Positions 41,868 to 54,651 of a stretch of 64,000 nt of DNA are shown here, in pieces. Position numbers and translations under genes: made by a program. The DNA comes from Populus alba (Eukaryota; Streptophyta; Magnoliopsida; Malpighiales; Salicaceae): contig NC_133299.1 of NCBI RefSeq assembly GCF_005239225.2, positions 15,797,154 to 15,861,153 of the forward strand, read 5' to 3'. Position 1 is the first letter of the stretch. Every line of letters begins with the position of its first letter. The notes under the pieces were generated by a model. The model was not told the DNA's origin, searched no databases, and saw nothing but the letters and a program-made list of their open reading frames with translations.

Positions 41868-44800
41868 ATGCAAAGTACCATGAGGTTCATATTAAAACAA
41901 GCTCTCCTGTTTTTTCTGCTCTCTGTAGTTCTCTTTGCATGCATTTTGGCAGAATCTGATAGTGATAATTCTGAAAGGTTAAGATCGGCTCCTCTTAAAA
42001 ATGTGAGAAATAGTGCTATAGATGGCAGCGGTACAGAAAATGCAGTTGATTTTGAGGGTACAAGTGGTGGGTCGGAGGAGAGAAAGGGTGGTTATAACAG
42101 AGTCTCGATATCTACGGTTGCATTATTTACGTTGGCCATGGCTGCTGCCACTGGTTTAGGTGCTGTCCCGTTCTTTTTTGTGGAGCTAGATCCTCATTGG
42201 GAAGGGTTGTGCGGTGGGACGGCTGCTGGTGTTATGCTAGCTGCTAGCTTTGACCTCATACAGGAAGGGCAAAGCCATGGTTCTGGCAGTTGGGTTGTGA
42301 TTGGGATTTTATCTGGTGGAATTTTCATTTTGCTGTGCAAGAAGGTAATGAATCTGCTCTATCGCATTTAAACATGAAGTTTTCTTCTTCCATCTAAAAC
42401 TGGTTTTCTGTTTCTGGGCTTTTAGCTTTTTATTTAGTATGGGTTGGGATACATCATACATCCGTTCCCTTTTCCAGTGTTTCATAGAAGGCATACATCT
42501 TTGGTTCTTATTCCTGTTTTCTAGTGATGAGAACACACATTCAGTAGGTGTTGATAAGGTTCCTATTCCTTTCTCATAAATGACACTTTTTTGGGGACAT
42601 TGACACGAGTCCACCAAGGGAACCCTCAGAGAAGTTTATACATACATTTTTTGAAAAATTAGCAAACAATTTTGTTTGTTTATGTTTATTGATTCTATGT
42701 TGTGGCTTCAGTTTAAATGTTTGTTTGGATTTTCATATCTGTATATATAATTAACATGTGTACGTTCTCGCATGTTCTTTGTTGTTGATATCTCATTATG
42801 ATGTACATGATTTCTTGTTTCAGTTTCTTGAACAATATGGAGAAGTAAGCATGTTAGACATTACAGGTGCTGATGCAACTAAAGTTGTTCTTGTTATCGG
42901 AATCATGACTCTCCATTCATTTGGGGAGGGTTCTGGTGTTGGTGTCTCTTTTGCTGGCTCAAAAGGCTTCTCTCAAGGACTTTTGGTAACTTTGGCCATA
43001 GCCGTGCACAACATACCGGAGGGGTTAGCTGTGAGCATGATGCTTGCATCAAAGGGTTTTTCGCCACAAAATGCAATGTTGTGGAGTGTAATCACATCCT
43101 TGCCTCAGGTAGTGCATCGGACTTGATAAAGTACACATGTATAACTCACCTCAAGAGAGCTAATCTATGCTGAGATCACTTTATGAGCCTTATGAATCAT
43201 TACTGTGAAAACAAGAAAAAAGCAAACCATAGAGGCAACATTTTTAAAAGTGACATGCATTTATCATTAGGATAAGCCTTGGAGAACTTCCTCATCGCTT
43301 TTAGATTTGTATGCTTCCTAACAATGCTTCTGCTAGATTGGTAAGGGCTTGGAGGACCCACTATAATCAAAATCAGTTTTGTATTTGAGGTTTGTTGTTG
43401 GCTGTAATGTTACCTTTGTTGGACGAATCATGATTGTTTTAACTGCTTGTGGTTCAGAAGTGTACAAATTGGTTTGTTCACATCCAACCTCATTGATTGG
43501 TTTGTTCTACTTTGGTACTTCCTTCACTTTTGGAAAATGAGGATCAAGTTATGGGTTGGACAAGAACACCAACCCAACCTAAGGACAATGTCAAGAAAGA
43601 GATATGGCAAATCTTAGGAGGTTCCTGGTTGAGGGTGAGGAATTCACACTAACAAGTAATTGGAACCTTTTATCCAACAACTTTGTGTGTGCGAGGGGAG
43701 CAAGACTCAACATTTTTACAAGGCCATTTATTTTCCTTCCAGAGTACCCCTTTGTGATGCAAAATTGATCTTTTGCATATAGGGAAAGAGAATTGAGAGC
43801 CCTTTTCGAGGTTTATTTATTTAAATCTTGATCGTGTAAGACTTGAGATCTTGATACCCAGCAAGCTTATATTCAGATCATGAAAATGAGAAAATATACA
43901 ACAAGAATTTGGTCCATCTGGAAAAAACTCTTTGAAGTAACGAAAGATGTGCAAATAATGATTGGTTATGGGGTTAACAGTATTTTAATATGAAAGTTGT
44001 CAGCATTCTTGATTATTGGTCATTTACTTTATTACAGCCCATCGTAGCTGTTCCTGCATTCATCTGTGCTGATGCATTTAGCAAGTTCCTTCCTTTCTGC
44101 ACGGGCTTTGCTGCTGGATGTATGATCTGGATGGTTGTTGCGGAAGTGCTTCCTGACGCTTTCAAGGTAATTTGTTGTATCTCTGGATATATGAATACCT
44201 GGCTCAATACATTTTGGATTAGATTAGGTCTTTGCATTGAGCATTCAAAATCCTTGACTTAAGCCTCTATGTTTATACATTGACTAACCCATAACAAATC
44301 TGCATCCCTGCTATTCTTACCAAAGACGTGGTACATGCATGGGATTCGATACATGATAAATGCACGTGTGTGTCTAGAAAGAGGCAAGAACTGTGTTGGA
44401 AGATAGCAAGATATTTTTGTTTTACTAGTTCGTTCTCTTTGGGTTTTTCCTGGTCCTTCAAATAATATTACCATTGTTCATTGATTAATTAGATAGCTTC
44501 CAATAATCTTTTCTTTGAAACATGTCAACCATTTCTAGGCCTACCTTTTAGACTTAAGTGGAACTTTTGGACAATTTATGAACAAAAATAAGATTGCTCT
44601 TTATCCATTCCATTTAAAAAATGACCCCACCCATTCCCCTCGAAGAGATAGGGAACCTTGAATCCTAAATGTCAAAATGCTTCAAATAAGTTTAAACTGA
44701 ATTTTGTTCTCCGTTTTAAGTTGTTTACTTTTGTTTTATCACAGAGTATGTTAATTTTTTCTGGATTTTTGTATTACAGGAAGCCTCTCATCCTCAAGTG

Positions 44801-46454
44801 GCGTCAGCAGCTACAATTTCTGTAGCGTTTATGGAAGCTCTCAGCACAGCTTTCGAGAATTTCAGCCATGACTACAGGTGAGTTGCTAGGCACTTTACTT
44901 CGGGTGTGGCCAGAAGTAGCAAAATTGCATTATGTTTCAAGTTTCCTTGTTGTGTCACGTTGACATGTGCACTTTACTGATATTGGATTGCAGTCATTGT
45001 ATGGCATAATTGCTATCCCTTTTGAAGCCCCATTATATCTTTCGCTGACCAAGTTGTGATGCCTTCTTTGGTGCAATTTATATTATACTGCAGTTCAGGA
45101 CATGTTAACGACATTCAGCTTCAGCACCTCATTTTTAATAAGGAAAATCATCTCTCCTGGGAATTTCATGTAAACAAATCCATAATGATCCAAAAACTGC
45201 TTTTGACCACGTATAGTAATCTACCCAACCAGGTCATTTTGATTGCATGGAACATTTTGGCTATCTGAAACCTTTTGCAAGCATGCTTTAAAAATTTTGT
45301 TGTACATATAATTGCTTTATAAGCTTAGGGTAGTCAGCGCCTTTAGTTATGAGATGCAGTTTTGCATTTAGTTTCTTGTAACACAGCCTTGATCTGCATG
45401 ATTGGAGGGGGTTTTTTAATAAAAAATGGCCCGTCTCATAAGTAGAATGTATATTCCCTCCATGCCATCAAAGAAATACTCTTGCCAAGAAGTTTGTCAG
45501 ATTATGAGATGTGTCAATCCCAAATGCAACCTCACCATTGTGGTTTCTGTGCTGATTTTGCTCATTTTGTAGCCTATTTTTGCTTGTTTTGCTCATTATG
45601 TATTTACTTGTATTATTGGTTTCATTTCTGTATATTGCAGTTCAGAAGATGCTTCAGGCTTCTTTGTTTCATTGCTTTTTGGTCTTGGGCCATTGCTTGG
45701 AGGCTTCATTCTTGTTGTATTTGCTCTTGCATTCCATCTTCAGCATGCCCTTCTCATGGGTGCAGCATCTGGCATTGCCTTTGTCCTTGCTGCTTGGCGA
45801 CCTCTGCAGCTACTTGTGTCTTCAAAGATGGGGTTTTTCCCCCTCATGTCTTTGCTTGCACTGGGAGCAGCATTTGTCCATGTTTCAAGCTCCAGCATTT
45901 TGAAAATTGCTGGTCGCAAAAAGGCATCAGTGAACAATTTACCATCAGTAACAGGCTTTCCGGTGAGTGTTCACACCCTTCAGTCTTTCTTGTCCTGTGG
46001 AGCGGTTGCCTTTCATGCATTGGCTGAGGGGCTTGCATTAGGAGTGGCTGCACCAAAAGCTTATGGACTTGGTCGGCACATGGTCCTTCCGGTCTCCCTA
46101 CATGGACTCCCTCGCGGTGCAGCTGTTGCTAGCTGCATCTTTGGCGCTACTGATAGCTGGCATAGTGCCCTAGCAGCGGCAACTTTAATTGGGTTTGTGG
46201 GTCCAATATCTGCTATAGGAGCAATACTTGCAAGAATTGACTACAGTGGTCTGGATCATGTGATGGTCTTCGCTTGTGGTGGATTGCTCCCTAGCTTTGG
46301 AAGCATAATTAGAAGAGGAGTAAGGTTGGATACGCGTAGAGGGGGTTTTGGGCTGGCAGTTGGAGTGGGGTTTGCTAGTTTATGTTTAATGTGCACTAAG
46401 CTGGTTTGCTTGCACACTCCTTACTGCAATTCTGCTCCGGAAGCTGTCAGATGA
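41868..46454 (+). CDS. ZIP-family divalent metal transporter (At3g08650-like)
   Basis: Integral membrane transporter of the ZIP family, expected to move zinc or a related divalent metal towards the cytosol. Five exons: 41868-42344, 42824-43108, 44038-44166, 44780-44877, 45641-46454 (600 aa). Start at 41868, with an alternative in-frame ATG at 41880. Residues 10-28 are a signal peptide or first helix, followed by an acidic, Ser-rich loop. The two family signatures are present in exon 2: HSFGEGSGVG (about 190-199, helix IV) and HNIPEGLAV (about 221-229, helix V), whose His and Glu line the metal path. The last exon has a second set of helices with HALAEGLALG and HGLPRG, where the metal-site Glu is replaced. 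The length matches the plant family I recall for At3g08650. The exact metal and membrane are not shown by sequence. It converges with the RETICULATA-RELATED gene. Confidence 0.94.
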
Positions 46455-47667
46455 GATGATCTCCTGTGATATTCAATGGCAGAGGTGGCATGCATATGCT
46501 GCAGCTAGCATTTTGACACAATTGATAGACACAAGCATGCATAGATTACTTGTAGAGTAGAGTATGTGGATAAGAGGAGATATAAAGGAAAGATATGGTG
46601 GAGGATGTGTCCTCTCACGTTGTACAATAATTTTTTTCATCATTTTTTTTTTAATTTTTCTATTCAAATTTTCCTCGGAGAAGAAAGAAATGTTTGAGGA
46701 GTTAGCTGATTATGATTCACTGTTTGAGAGACTATTTATTACAGAGACAAAAGCTCCTATGAGAAAGAATCTATGGTTGGATGCGTGCATGTATCAGGCG
46801 TGCTCTGTCCTTCTGCTTGTAGATGGGCACATTTATAACTTGATGATGAAGTTTCACTGCATCTAGAATGAATATGTAGACGCTGGAATTCTTTTGCCCT
46901 GACACATCACTTCACCCTTGTGTTTGTCATAAAGAAGAGTGAGAAATCTATGTTTTCAATACAGATCGAAAAACAGTGCTGTGAAAGAAACGCAAAAGGG
47001 AAAGAAAAGACTCTTTTCCATAATGGACGCACAGAGGGCATTTAGTTTCTTTTCCCTCACCAACACCACCATCAAAGGTCCATGACTTCATGCTTGCCCC
47101 ACCAACCCACCAACTTAGCAATTGCCAAAGAATCTCTTTGAATGATAACGATCAATGCCCAGGGAAGTTTAGCAGAAAACGAATACTATCTAGGTCAGTT
47201 CCCTTCTCTATCGAACATGTTCTTAGTTCCCCTCTCCGTCAAACATGTTCTCCTTGCTTTGTTCAAGGCTTGAAGCAACTTCCTTTCCCCGATGGTGGAA
47301 ACATAGATCATACACACAGATATGAAAAAGATGAGCCTCTTGTTTAAACAGAATAAAAAATAAAAGAAGAATTCAACATGTATGATTCAATCACTCTCGA
47401 CCTCTATAATTGATGTGATACTTCGATATTTAGACCTAAAACTCCTGCAAAACAACATATTTCAAGGGGGATACAAGCAGGCAGGTTCACATTCAGTTTG
47501 GCCAGCATCAACAGGTCAAAAAATCCCCCAAATGCACCTAGCATCTAAGATTTCCATTAACCCTAGATAGACTCTATTGGAAAACTTATTCAATAAACAA
47601 TGTGGATCAAAGACAGCAAAAGTAAGCATTCCCAAGCAAAAGTAACCATGAAAACTGAAAAAGTTGA
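46455..47667. other. Convergent spacer (3' UTRs of the ZIP and RER genes)
   Basis: Both flanking genes end towards this stretch, so it should hold both 3' UTRs. T-rich tracts (46,630-46,670) and A-rich tracts are present. The short open frames here show no family resemblance. Confidence 0.5.
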
Positions 47668-48735
47668 TCACTTGAAAGTCGACTGTTTGCTCTGCAACTC
47701 CTCACCTTCATCAAGCAGTTTCTCCTTCCCCGGAGCAGCCAGACTAACACCATCAGCAACAGGTTTCGATTCTCCAACACTCTGAGACCCCGTCATCCTT
47801 GCCAATATGACAAAGGTCATGCCACCAAGAACATTATTCAAGCACCTAAGAACCACAACCGATGACTTAAACGCAAACGGAGGAAGTCCTTTGGCCAACA
47901 AAAACTCCACCCCATTCAGTGACTGGTACCTGAGATTGCTACTAACCCCCATATGAATCGCCCACGTCAAGGCATTCAAAACAGTCGGAGGTGGTTTATT
48001 CGGCGTCTCAAAGCTCGGGTCCATCTTTTTCCTCATCTTAATCAACCCATTTGAAAGCTCAGTCCCTACCAAACCAGCAGGAAAGCCAACAGCAGCAAAA
48101 ATAATTCCTTTATAAACAAGTGTACCAAGTCTACTCATCAAACTATAAGCACCTGGCTCAAACATATGACTGGTTGGACAATTAGCGAAGATCGCGGGCA
48201 ATGTATGACTAGTAGCCGCCGCGGTCGGCGCAAGCAAATACATCAAAGTAAAATTGAGTATGGCACCAACAACCAAAGTCGAAAAAACAAAATCCAACTC
48301 ATTAAGACCAAAATTCGGCCGCGAAGCCATATCCCCAAGAATACAAGAAGACACTCCAACAACCTCCTCCATCAACACCTTAAAAGGGAACTGCGGATCC
48401 GCCGCCACCCGTGATCTCCACCCATTTAAAAAAAGACCCAGGACCCCAAACCCCGCCGACGAAGACGATGAATTGTCAGAGCTCGAATCACCACCATCAC
48501 TCCAGTTTCCACCGTCTCCACTGTTTCCACCGAAGGTTCCTCCGGTTCCACCGCCTCCGGCATTGGATGGGGTGGGTGGTTTGGAAGGTAGGAGGCGGAG
48601 AGAGGGGTTGAGAGGCGTGGCAAAGGGGAAAGAGAGAGAAGGAGAATTAGGGTTTGGGAATCTGGGGGTGGTGTAATTAGCAATGTATTGCCTTGAAAAT
48701 GCAGAGATTCGGAGCTGGGCTGCTGCCGTTTCCAT
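47668..48735 (-). CDS. RETICULATA-RELATED chloroplast membrane protein (RER3/4-like)
   Basis: Intronless gene encoding 355 aa of the plant-specific RETICULATA family (DUF3411), thought to act in the chloroplast envelope and to affect leaf mesophyll development. The first 50 or so residues are rich in Ser, Pro and Arg with almost no acidic residues, as in a plastid transit peptide. Residues about 58-95 are Gly/Ser/Asn low complexity. The conserved core follows: FPFKVLMEEVVGVSSCILGD, NELDFVFSTLVVGAILNFTL (membrane segment), the helices near GIIFAAVGFPAGLVGTELSN, and NLRYQSLNGVEFLLAKGLPP. The C-terminal tail is hydrophilic. I choose METAAAQLRIS at 48735 as the start because it opens the transit-like region. 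Molecular activity is unknown. Confidence 0.94.
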   Translation of the reverse strand: METAAAQLRISAFSRQYIANYTTPRFPNPNSPSLSFPFATPLNPSLRLLPSKPPTPSNAGGGGTGGTFGGNSGDGGNWSDGGDSSSDNSSSSSAGFGVLGLFLNGWRSRVAADPQFPFKVLMEEVVGVSSCILGDMASRPNFGLNELDFVFSTLVVGAILNFTLMYLLAPTAAATSHTLPAIFANCPTSHMFEPGAYSLMSRLGTLVYKGIIFAAVGFPAGLVGTELSNGLIKMRKKMDPSFETPNKPPPTVLNALTWAIHMGVSSNLRYQSLNGVEFLLAKGLPPFAFKSSVVVLRCLNNVLGGMTFVILARMTGSQSVGESKPVADGVSLAAPGKEKLLDEGEELQSKQSTFK

Positions 48736-48922
48736 TATTTTTCTGATTTTTAATCTGAGCTAAGCTCAACAAAAAGGAAAGGAAGATAGATCAAAGGAGG
48801 ATGAAAATGATAATTTACAGATCTAGAGTGACTGATCTTGAATATTTTAATAAAAAATAAATTAAAAATTGTACCTGACACAGGGAAGGAGATTAGCTGA
48901 TAAAATCAGAGGGGATTTGATT

Positions 48923-48930
48923 TATTTATA
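48923..48930 (-). promoter_or_regulatory. TATA box of the RETICULATA-RELATED gene
   Basis: TATAAATA on the - strand, about 190 bases upstream of the start codon at 48735. That would give a transcript start near 48,890-48,900 and a leader of about 160 bases. The spacing is typical; function is not tested. Confidence 0.5.
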
Positions 48931-48997
48931 AGAAAAAATAAGGAGAGAGAGATGGCGTGGAGAAAAGGGGCTGCCGCTGCTGCTGCCTGTTGTAGCA

Positions 48998-49034
48998 GAG
49001 GGAGGGAGGGAGGAGGGAGGAGGGAGGGACGGGG
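48998..49034 (+). promoter_or_regulatory. G-quadruplex-prone GGGA repeat in the RER promoter
   Basis: At least seven runs of three or four G are separated by one to three bases (GAGGGAGGGAGGGAGGAGGG and onwards to ACGGGG). This meets the usual four-run, short-loop definition of a G-quadruplex. It lies about 70-110 bases upstream of the inferred TATA box of the - strand gene, where it reads as a CCCTCC tract. Confidence 0.7.
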
Positions 49035-49899
49035 AGCAGGTGGAATGAGGTAGTTAGGATTTTATTTATTTATTTATTAAAAAAATAAATCGTGTAAATG
49101 TTCAATATAGCTCAATTCATAATAAAATATGTATTGGATTATAGTGAAATTATTATTTTATTTTTTATATTTATAAAATTTTATTTGAGAGATAAAATGA
49201 TATTTATATACAATTAATTTGTCATTTTTTTTGTTTGGAGACAATAATATCTTTTCAAATTTTATAATAATATAATTATTATATGGTCATTAAAAAGTTA
49301 ATAAAAACCTTTGATTCAAGAGTTTTGTAGCAATTTTAATTTTTTAATAAATAGTTGAATTATTTCATTACTTTTACTATTAAAATTTGTTAATCTTGAT
49401 TTTAGAGACTTGATTGTAATTTCATAATAGTTTTTTTATTGTTGTTGTTTAGTTCTAGTAACATTTTTTATTTTTTACAAATTAATAAATTGCCTGATCA
49501 CTTCATTAATCTTGCCATTCAAAATTTTTATCATTGATTTTAGAGGTTTGGTTGTAATTTCATAACAATTTTTTTGTTATCATTGTTTAGTATTGGGGTT
49601 TTGTCATTTTTGTACAAATAAAAAAAAATATTGGTGTGTGTCTCACACATGTCAGTCGCTCTATCGTCTTTGAGCAATGCATGTAGCTAACTTTATTGGT
49701 TTGAATCGTGATTTCATTGCATCATTAGATTCCTTTTGGCATTCTCTTCCTCCTTAGATAGCACGTGTATGGTGGTTGGTTCTAGTTTAACGCTAATTTC
49801 TTCTTTTTTTTGTCTTTAGATTGCATGCTAGCCATGCAAAAAATTATATCAACTCTTCAATTTATTTTTTCTTTTGATTCGGTCATCCTTCTCTTAAAT

Positions 49900-51420
49900 A
49901 CAATTGTTTTATTTACATTAATTCTATCTAATTGGATTTTAGTTTTGATTTCATCTCTGGTGATTTGATTTTGTTAATGTGTTTTATCAAATTTGATCCT
50001 CATTCTTTTAAATGCTTTTTTTTTGTAGTCATTTTCTTAATTGATTTGTTTTTTTCTTCAATTTCACCCCTGAGCATTTATATTCTTTTAATTTTTATGT
50101 CAAATCTGGTCCTGATTCTTTCAAATGTTATTTTTTTAATTATTTTTTTTTAATTTCATCCCTAAACATTTCGTTTCATTTAATTTTTATGTCAAATTTA
50201 GTCCCAATTCTTTTAACTTCTATTTGTTTTGTTTTGCATTGTTTTTTATTGATTTATTTCTCAATTTTATCATTCAATATTTGTTTGATTAAAAATCTTG
50301 CTTCTTGGTTTTTTCAAGTTTGCCTTTAATGGAGTCATCCCGATCTAATGACCTGAGTCATAGATCTGAAAGATTAGCCCAAGTCAACTTTGGTCTTTTT
50401 TTAAAGCATTTCTTTCAAATATTTTTTGCTGGTATTTTTTCTGGTATCCTATTAATGGGATCATCCCAATTTTATGTTCTAGATCATATGTTTAATTTGT
50501 TGATCTGGGTTGGTTATAATTTTTTTTCAAAAAAATACTAGGTATATAAACTGCTTCAAAGTGTTTTTTTACTAATATAAAAATATTTGGGATACTATTT
50601 AACTAAATAGGACAACAACAAACAAATCTAATTTTTTGTCTAATATAAAAACAATATATCAACACGATACAAGTATTTAAAAAAAAACAAAAAAAAAATA
50701 AGACTCGTTGACTTGATTTAATTTAATAGACATGATTACTTTAAATAATACAATAAAAAAACTAAATTGATAAAAAAAAATGACAACTTAGAAAAGTTTT
50801 TTAAAAAAACAAAACTTTACTTGAGCCTAACTGGGTTAGCAAGTCAAATATGTAACCTAATCATGATATCGAGATAACCCTGTCGAAAGTAAATTGAATA
50901 AAACTATAAAATTTAGTTGTCAAACAACTCAACATTTAAGTGAAAATTGAAAAACAAAAAGAAAAAACAATGAGAAAGAAAAGAGATACAAGTCAACCAA
51001 ATTTAAGCCACTAATCCTATGACCATAATAAGCACTTGATTGAAATAACCTAATATAAATAAAAGTAATAAAAATCAATAAAAAAAGGCTCCAAAACAAC
51101 ATAGCAATAAAAATAATAGGGACCAAATTTAAAATAAAATATTGAGGGATGAAATTGAAAATAAAATTTTGTTTGGAAAATGATAAAAAAATAATAATTA
51201 AAAGAATGAGGATCAAATTTGATATAAAAATTAAATGAAACTAAATGACGAGGGATGAAATTGAAAAAAAAATCAATCAAATTTTTTTTTTTAAAAAAAT
51301 AGCAATTAAAAAAACGAGGATCAAATTGGATAAAAATAAATAAATAAAAGAACATCTTTATATTAAAAAAAGAAAAACAGAGAGAGAGAGAGAAAGGAGA
51401 GGAGAAGAAAAAAATCCATT
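49900..51420. mobile_element. Inverted pair of retroelement-like repeats
   Basis: The left arm (about 49,930-50,260) has phrases such as TTTGATCCTCATTCTTTTAA and TCAATTTCACCCCTGAGCA. The right arm (about 50,940-51,360) has their reverse complements (GAGGATCAAATTTGATA, GAGGGATGAAATTGAAAA). Between them are phrases about ACCTGAGTCATAGATC and GTCAACTTGGGTT-like sequence, reminiscent of LTRs common in poplar. The arms are imperfect and internally repetitive. It may be two separate insertions in opposite orientation. Confidence 0.5.
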
Positions 51421-53346
51421 TAAGCTTAACAACTACATCGTCATATGCACAAGTCACACCATAACAAAGATTACAGTAAGGTGTTTCTATCATTGTTGTA
51501 GGAGTCGGTTTTTGGATGGGGGACATTACTCAGTCACTAGAACATGCGTCGCACATGCTAACCACTCTTCTTTTTAAATTAATATCTTTATGTAGGAAAA
51601 GAATAAACTGCACCTAAGTCAACTTGTTAATTACTAAAAAATCAATTTAAAAATATCCTTGGTAAGTTTGGAAATTTTTGCTTTCAAGGTATAATAGTCT
51701 TTACATTGTGCTTTCAAAATATAAAAAGACTAAATTATCCTCAACCTTCTAACAAAATTTGCTTTTTAGGATAATATAGTTTTTACACTATCCTTTTGAA
51801 AAGTCAGAAAACCAAATCATCCCCAATCAATTTAAAAATGATTAATCATTCCTAGTAACAAGTTCATTGATTTTTCGTTGGAAGGACAAAATAGTAATTA
51901 TATTATTATAGTGAATGATAAAATGTGTCTAGTGACATGATAAATTCTCCTTGGTATTTTTATAAAAAAAATATATGATGATAATGGTTTAGATTTTGAA
52001 AACTAAAAACTATAACCCTAAATACCAAGATGAAAGTAATGGTACAATAATAGATAGAAATATGTTTAGTCTAAGGTTCTATTTGTTTTAATGGTGCAAT
52101 GTGATGCAGTCTCTCTTTTGCCTCAATCATATATTTAAAAGCTTTTAATTAATTATCACATATCACAATTTTGTATAATTTCAACTGAATACTCCTTTTT
52201 AAAACCTTGATTTGAAAAAACTACAATTTATAGCTTTTGTTAAAATCTTTTTTAAAAAATTACAATCACAAAAACTACCGAAACATCAAAAATTCACTAC
52301 ATATCGAAGGATAAAGATATGAAAACAGATAGAAATGAGGAGATGTATCTCTTGTCTTAACTATATTCATCAAATTAAACAACCATTTAAAAATAGATTA
52401 AAAGAAAACCCTTCACTCCAAATGCTTTCTTTCTTTATTTGGACTACAAATTAGAGATTAAAAGAAAAGGTTGGAAATATGTTAAAAGTCTGATTCAAAT
52501 AATCCAACAGATCATGCTGCAGGCACAACAATAGCTCCCATCATCCCTGATACTGATGCTGTGTGCAATTTGCCCGCCAAATCCTACTACCAAGACAGGC
52601 GAGCAAGGATTTGAAGCAAAGCATCTTATTTAAAGACAGGAGAGATGGCACACGGAAGAGCAAGAACAGGTTGAACGAGTCGTATCAGCAATCATCATAT
52701 AAATTAATCTTGGCGATGGTCAAGTTCAACATCTCTTTAAATGATATCATGCATATCTACCCTATATATATTGTCAAATGGTTGGACTGTGGCAATAGCT
52801 TTTGCTAGTTTTGTTCCACATCATTCCAAATATAGTGGAGCCTCTGGAAAAAGAGTGGAATACTCTAGACAAAGAGAAGACAGAAGGGGGGCCATAAATA
52901 CTCAAAAGTCAATAATTTATCACACTGATAAAAAATAACACCTACAAAACTCAGATCCATCTAACACTTACAACATGATATATATTCCACACTCCTCAAG
53001 GTTACAACCACAAGAATAAATGCAATGAATATATTAAGTTTTTACAAAAAAAAGCTGACCTTAGCAAACCTAACTCAAGAAACAACTATATAATTCTTGT
53101 TTTTTTTTTTTTTTTCCTTTTTTCATTTAATGTTATCCATTTTGGTCCCTTTTGTCTAGGGGAAAAGAAGAAGAAGAAGAAACAAAAAATAAGAGAAACC
53201 CCCCCACCAGAACGAGCACCAGCAAGACTGTTAGCCTAATATCTTTGTAAGACTGCTGAATTGAGATGTGTTGGATGGCATACTCTGGGCATGAGTTTCT
53301 GATATAAACCAGTTCAGACAGGAGTAGGAGTGCACATGAGCTCTCA
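51421..53346. other. Spacer and probable 3' UTR of the KH gene
   Basis: No gene recognised. The part next to 53,346 is the probable 3' UTR of the - strand KH gene. It includes a (GAA)n run at about 53,167-53,180 and a T run at 53,100-53,115. The rest is AT-rich with short random frames. Confidence 0.45.
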
Positions 53347-54612
53347 TCAGCGTCCTGTTTTCGCACGTTTCATTCCACTTGTATTGAAAGGAGAGACACT
53401 GCCACTTGGCCCTGGACTCTCTTCTCTGAAATTTGAATTTAGCAACGCTAGCTCGCGCAACTGCTGCCTCTTAATAAAATCTTGTGACTCGTCCTGCAGA
53501 GAAAAATAATTATTTTACAGAACCGAGTGGAAAGGAAATGCTCTTCAGGTTTAAGTCCACTAAAAGGGGCAACGGGGGTTAAATGCATAAGAAGAACATG
53601 AAGAAGAGAGACAGCCTATCACTACTACTTGTGTCAAGGAGCTAAAAGATGTCATCCACTGGCGGACACTCATGTTCCACTTATTTCCAACCTGATATCT
53701 TCAAAGGCCTCGAGGGAAACAACTTCTAGAAAGGATAAATTCTTATGGTTACTGAAAAAACAGAATATATTTGCAAGAAGAATTCGGTTTCTAAAGCAGA
53801 AGAGGGTGATATCTTCAACTAAAAGCTTCATATCTCAACCTTCAAGAAAGCTCCTCTTCACATTTTAACGGCAAATGCGAGAACCTAGTTCCTCCAGATT
53901 TGAGAGCAATAATATTAATTCAGTCCACAAACCTTGAATATGAACTGAAAACCTACATTGGCGTGAGACACAGAACTCTCAACCTGTTTGCCATCACATT
54001 TGTCCCCGGACAGACTAAAGCCTTGGAAGGACTACCATTTACCAAAGAGGATGAGCAGGCTCCAATTATTAGATTTGCAGCTAAACACTAAATTGTAGCA
54101 CAAAGCATACAAAAGATCGCCAGCACACCATAGTGATAAAAAATTTAGAATTTCATGAAACTTTTAAACAAAAGTGTGAAGAAAGGAGGCAGATACCACG
54201 GGTTTGAGCAGTTCTTCTATAATTTCTTGTGCCTGTCTGAGTCTTATGTCAACAATGTTGGCAGGTAAGTCGGCCTCGATTAAGATGTGAAGTGGATCAT
54301 TCAAGTGCTCATAGCCTGGTCTACCCTTTAGCTTCTCTTCCTTCAGGATGGAACCGGATGAAAATAATTAGGAGCAAACTCAAAAGGCATTAAAAAGGAT
54401 AAGATTCTAGTGGTAAGTTTGCTTTATTTTATCAATCAGTTTTGGTTGTATCATCATTCATTACAGTGGAAAAAAAAAAAGGATTTCAGTAGCACTTAAG
54501 TGTGAAGGAGTGCGTGTAGGTTAACACTACCTTGTCTGGATCCTTGATTGATCCTTTCCCTCTAATGTACACCCGGCAACCTGTGGTAGCTTCCACCCGT
54601 TTCAGTGAATTG

Positions 54613-54651
<39 letters not shown>

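Noticed and set aside
45482..46027. 181-codon Cys-rich open frame on the + strand
   Set aside because: It is a shifted frame across the last exon of the ZIP transporter; the ZIP frame has the family motifs.
48254..48676. 140-codon + strand open frame
   Set aside because: Antisense shadow of the RETICULATA-RELATED gene.
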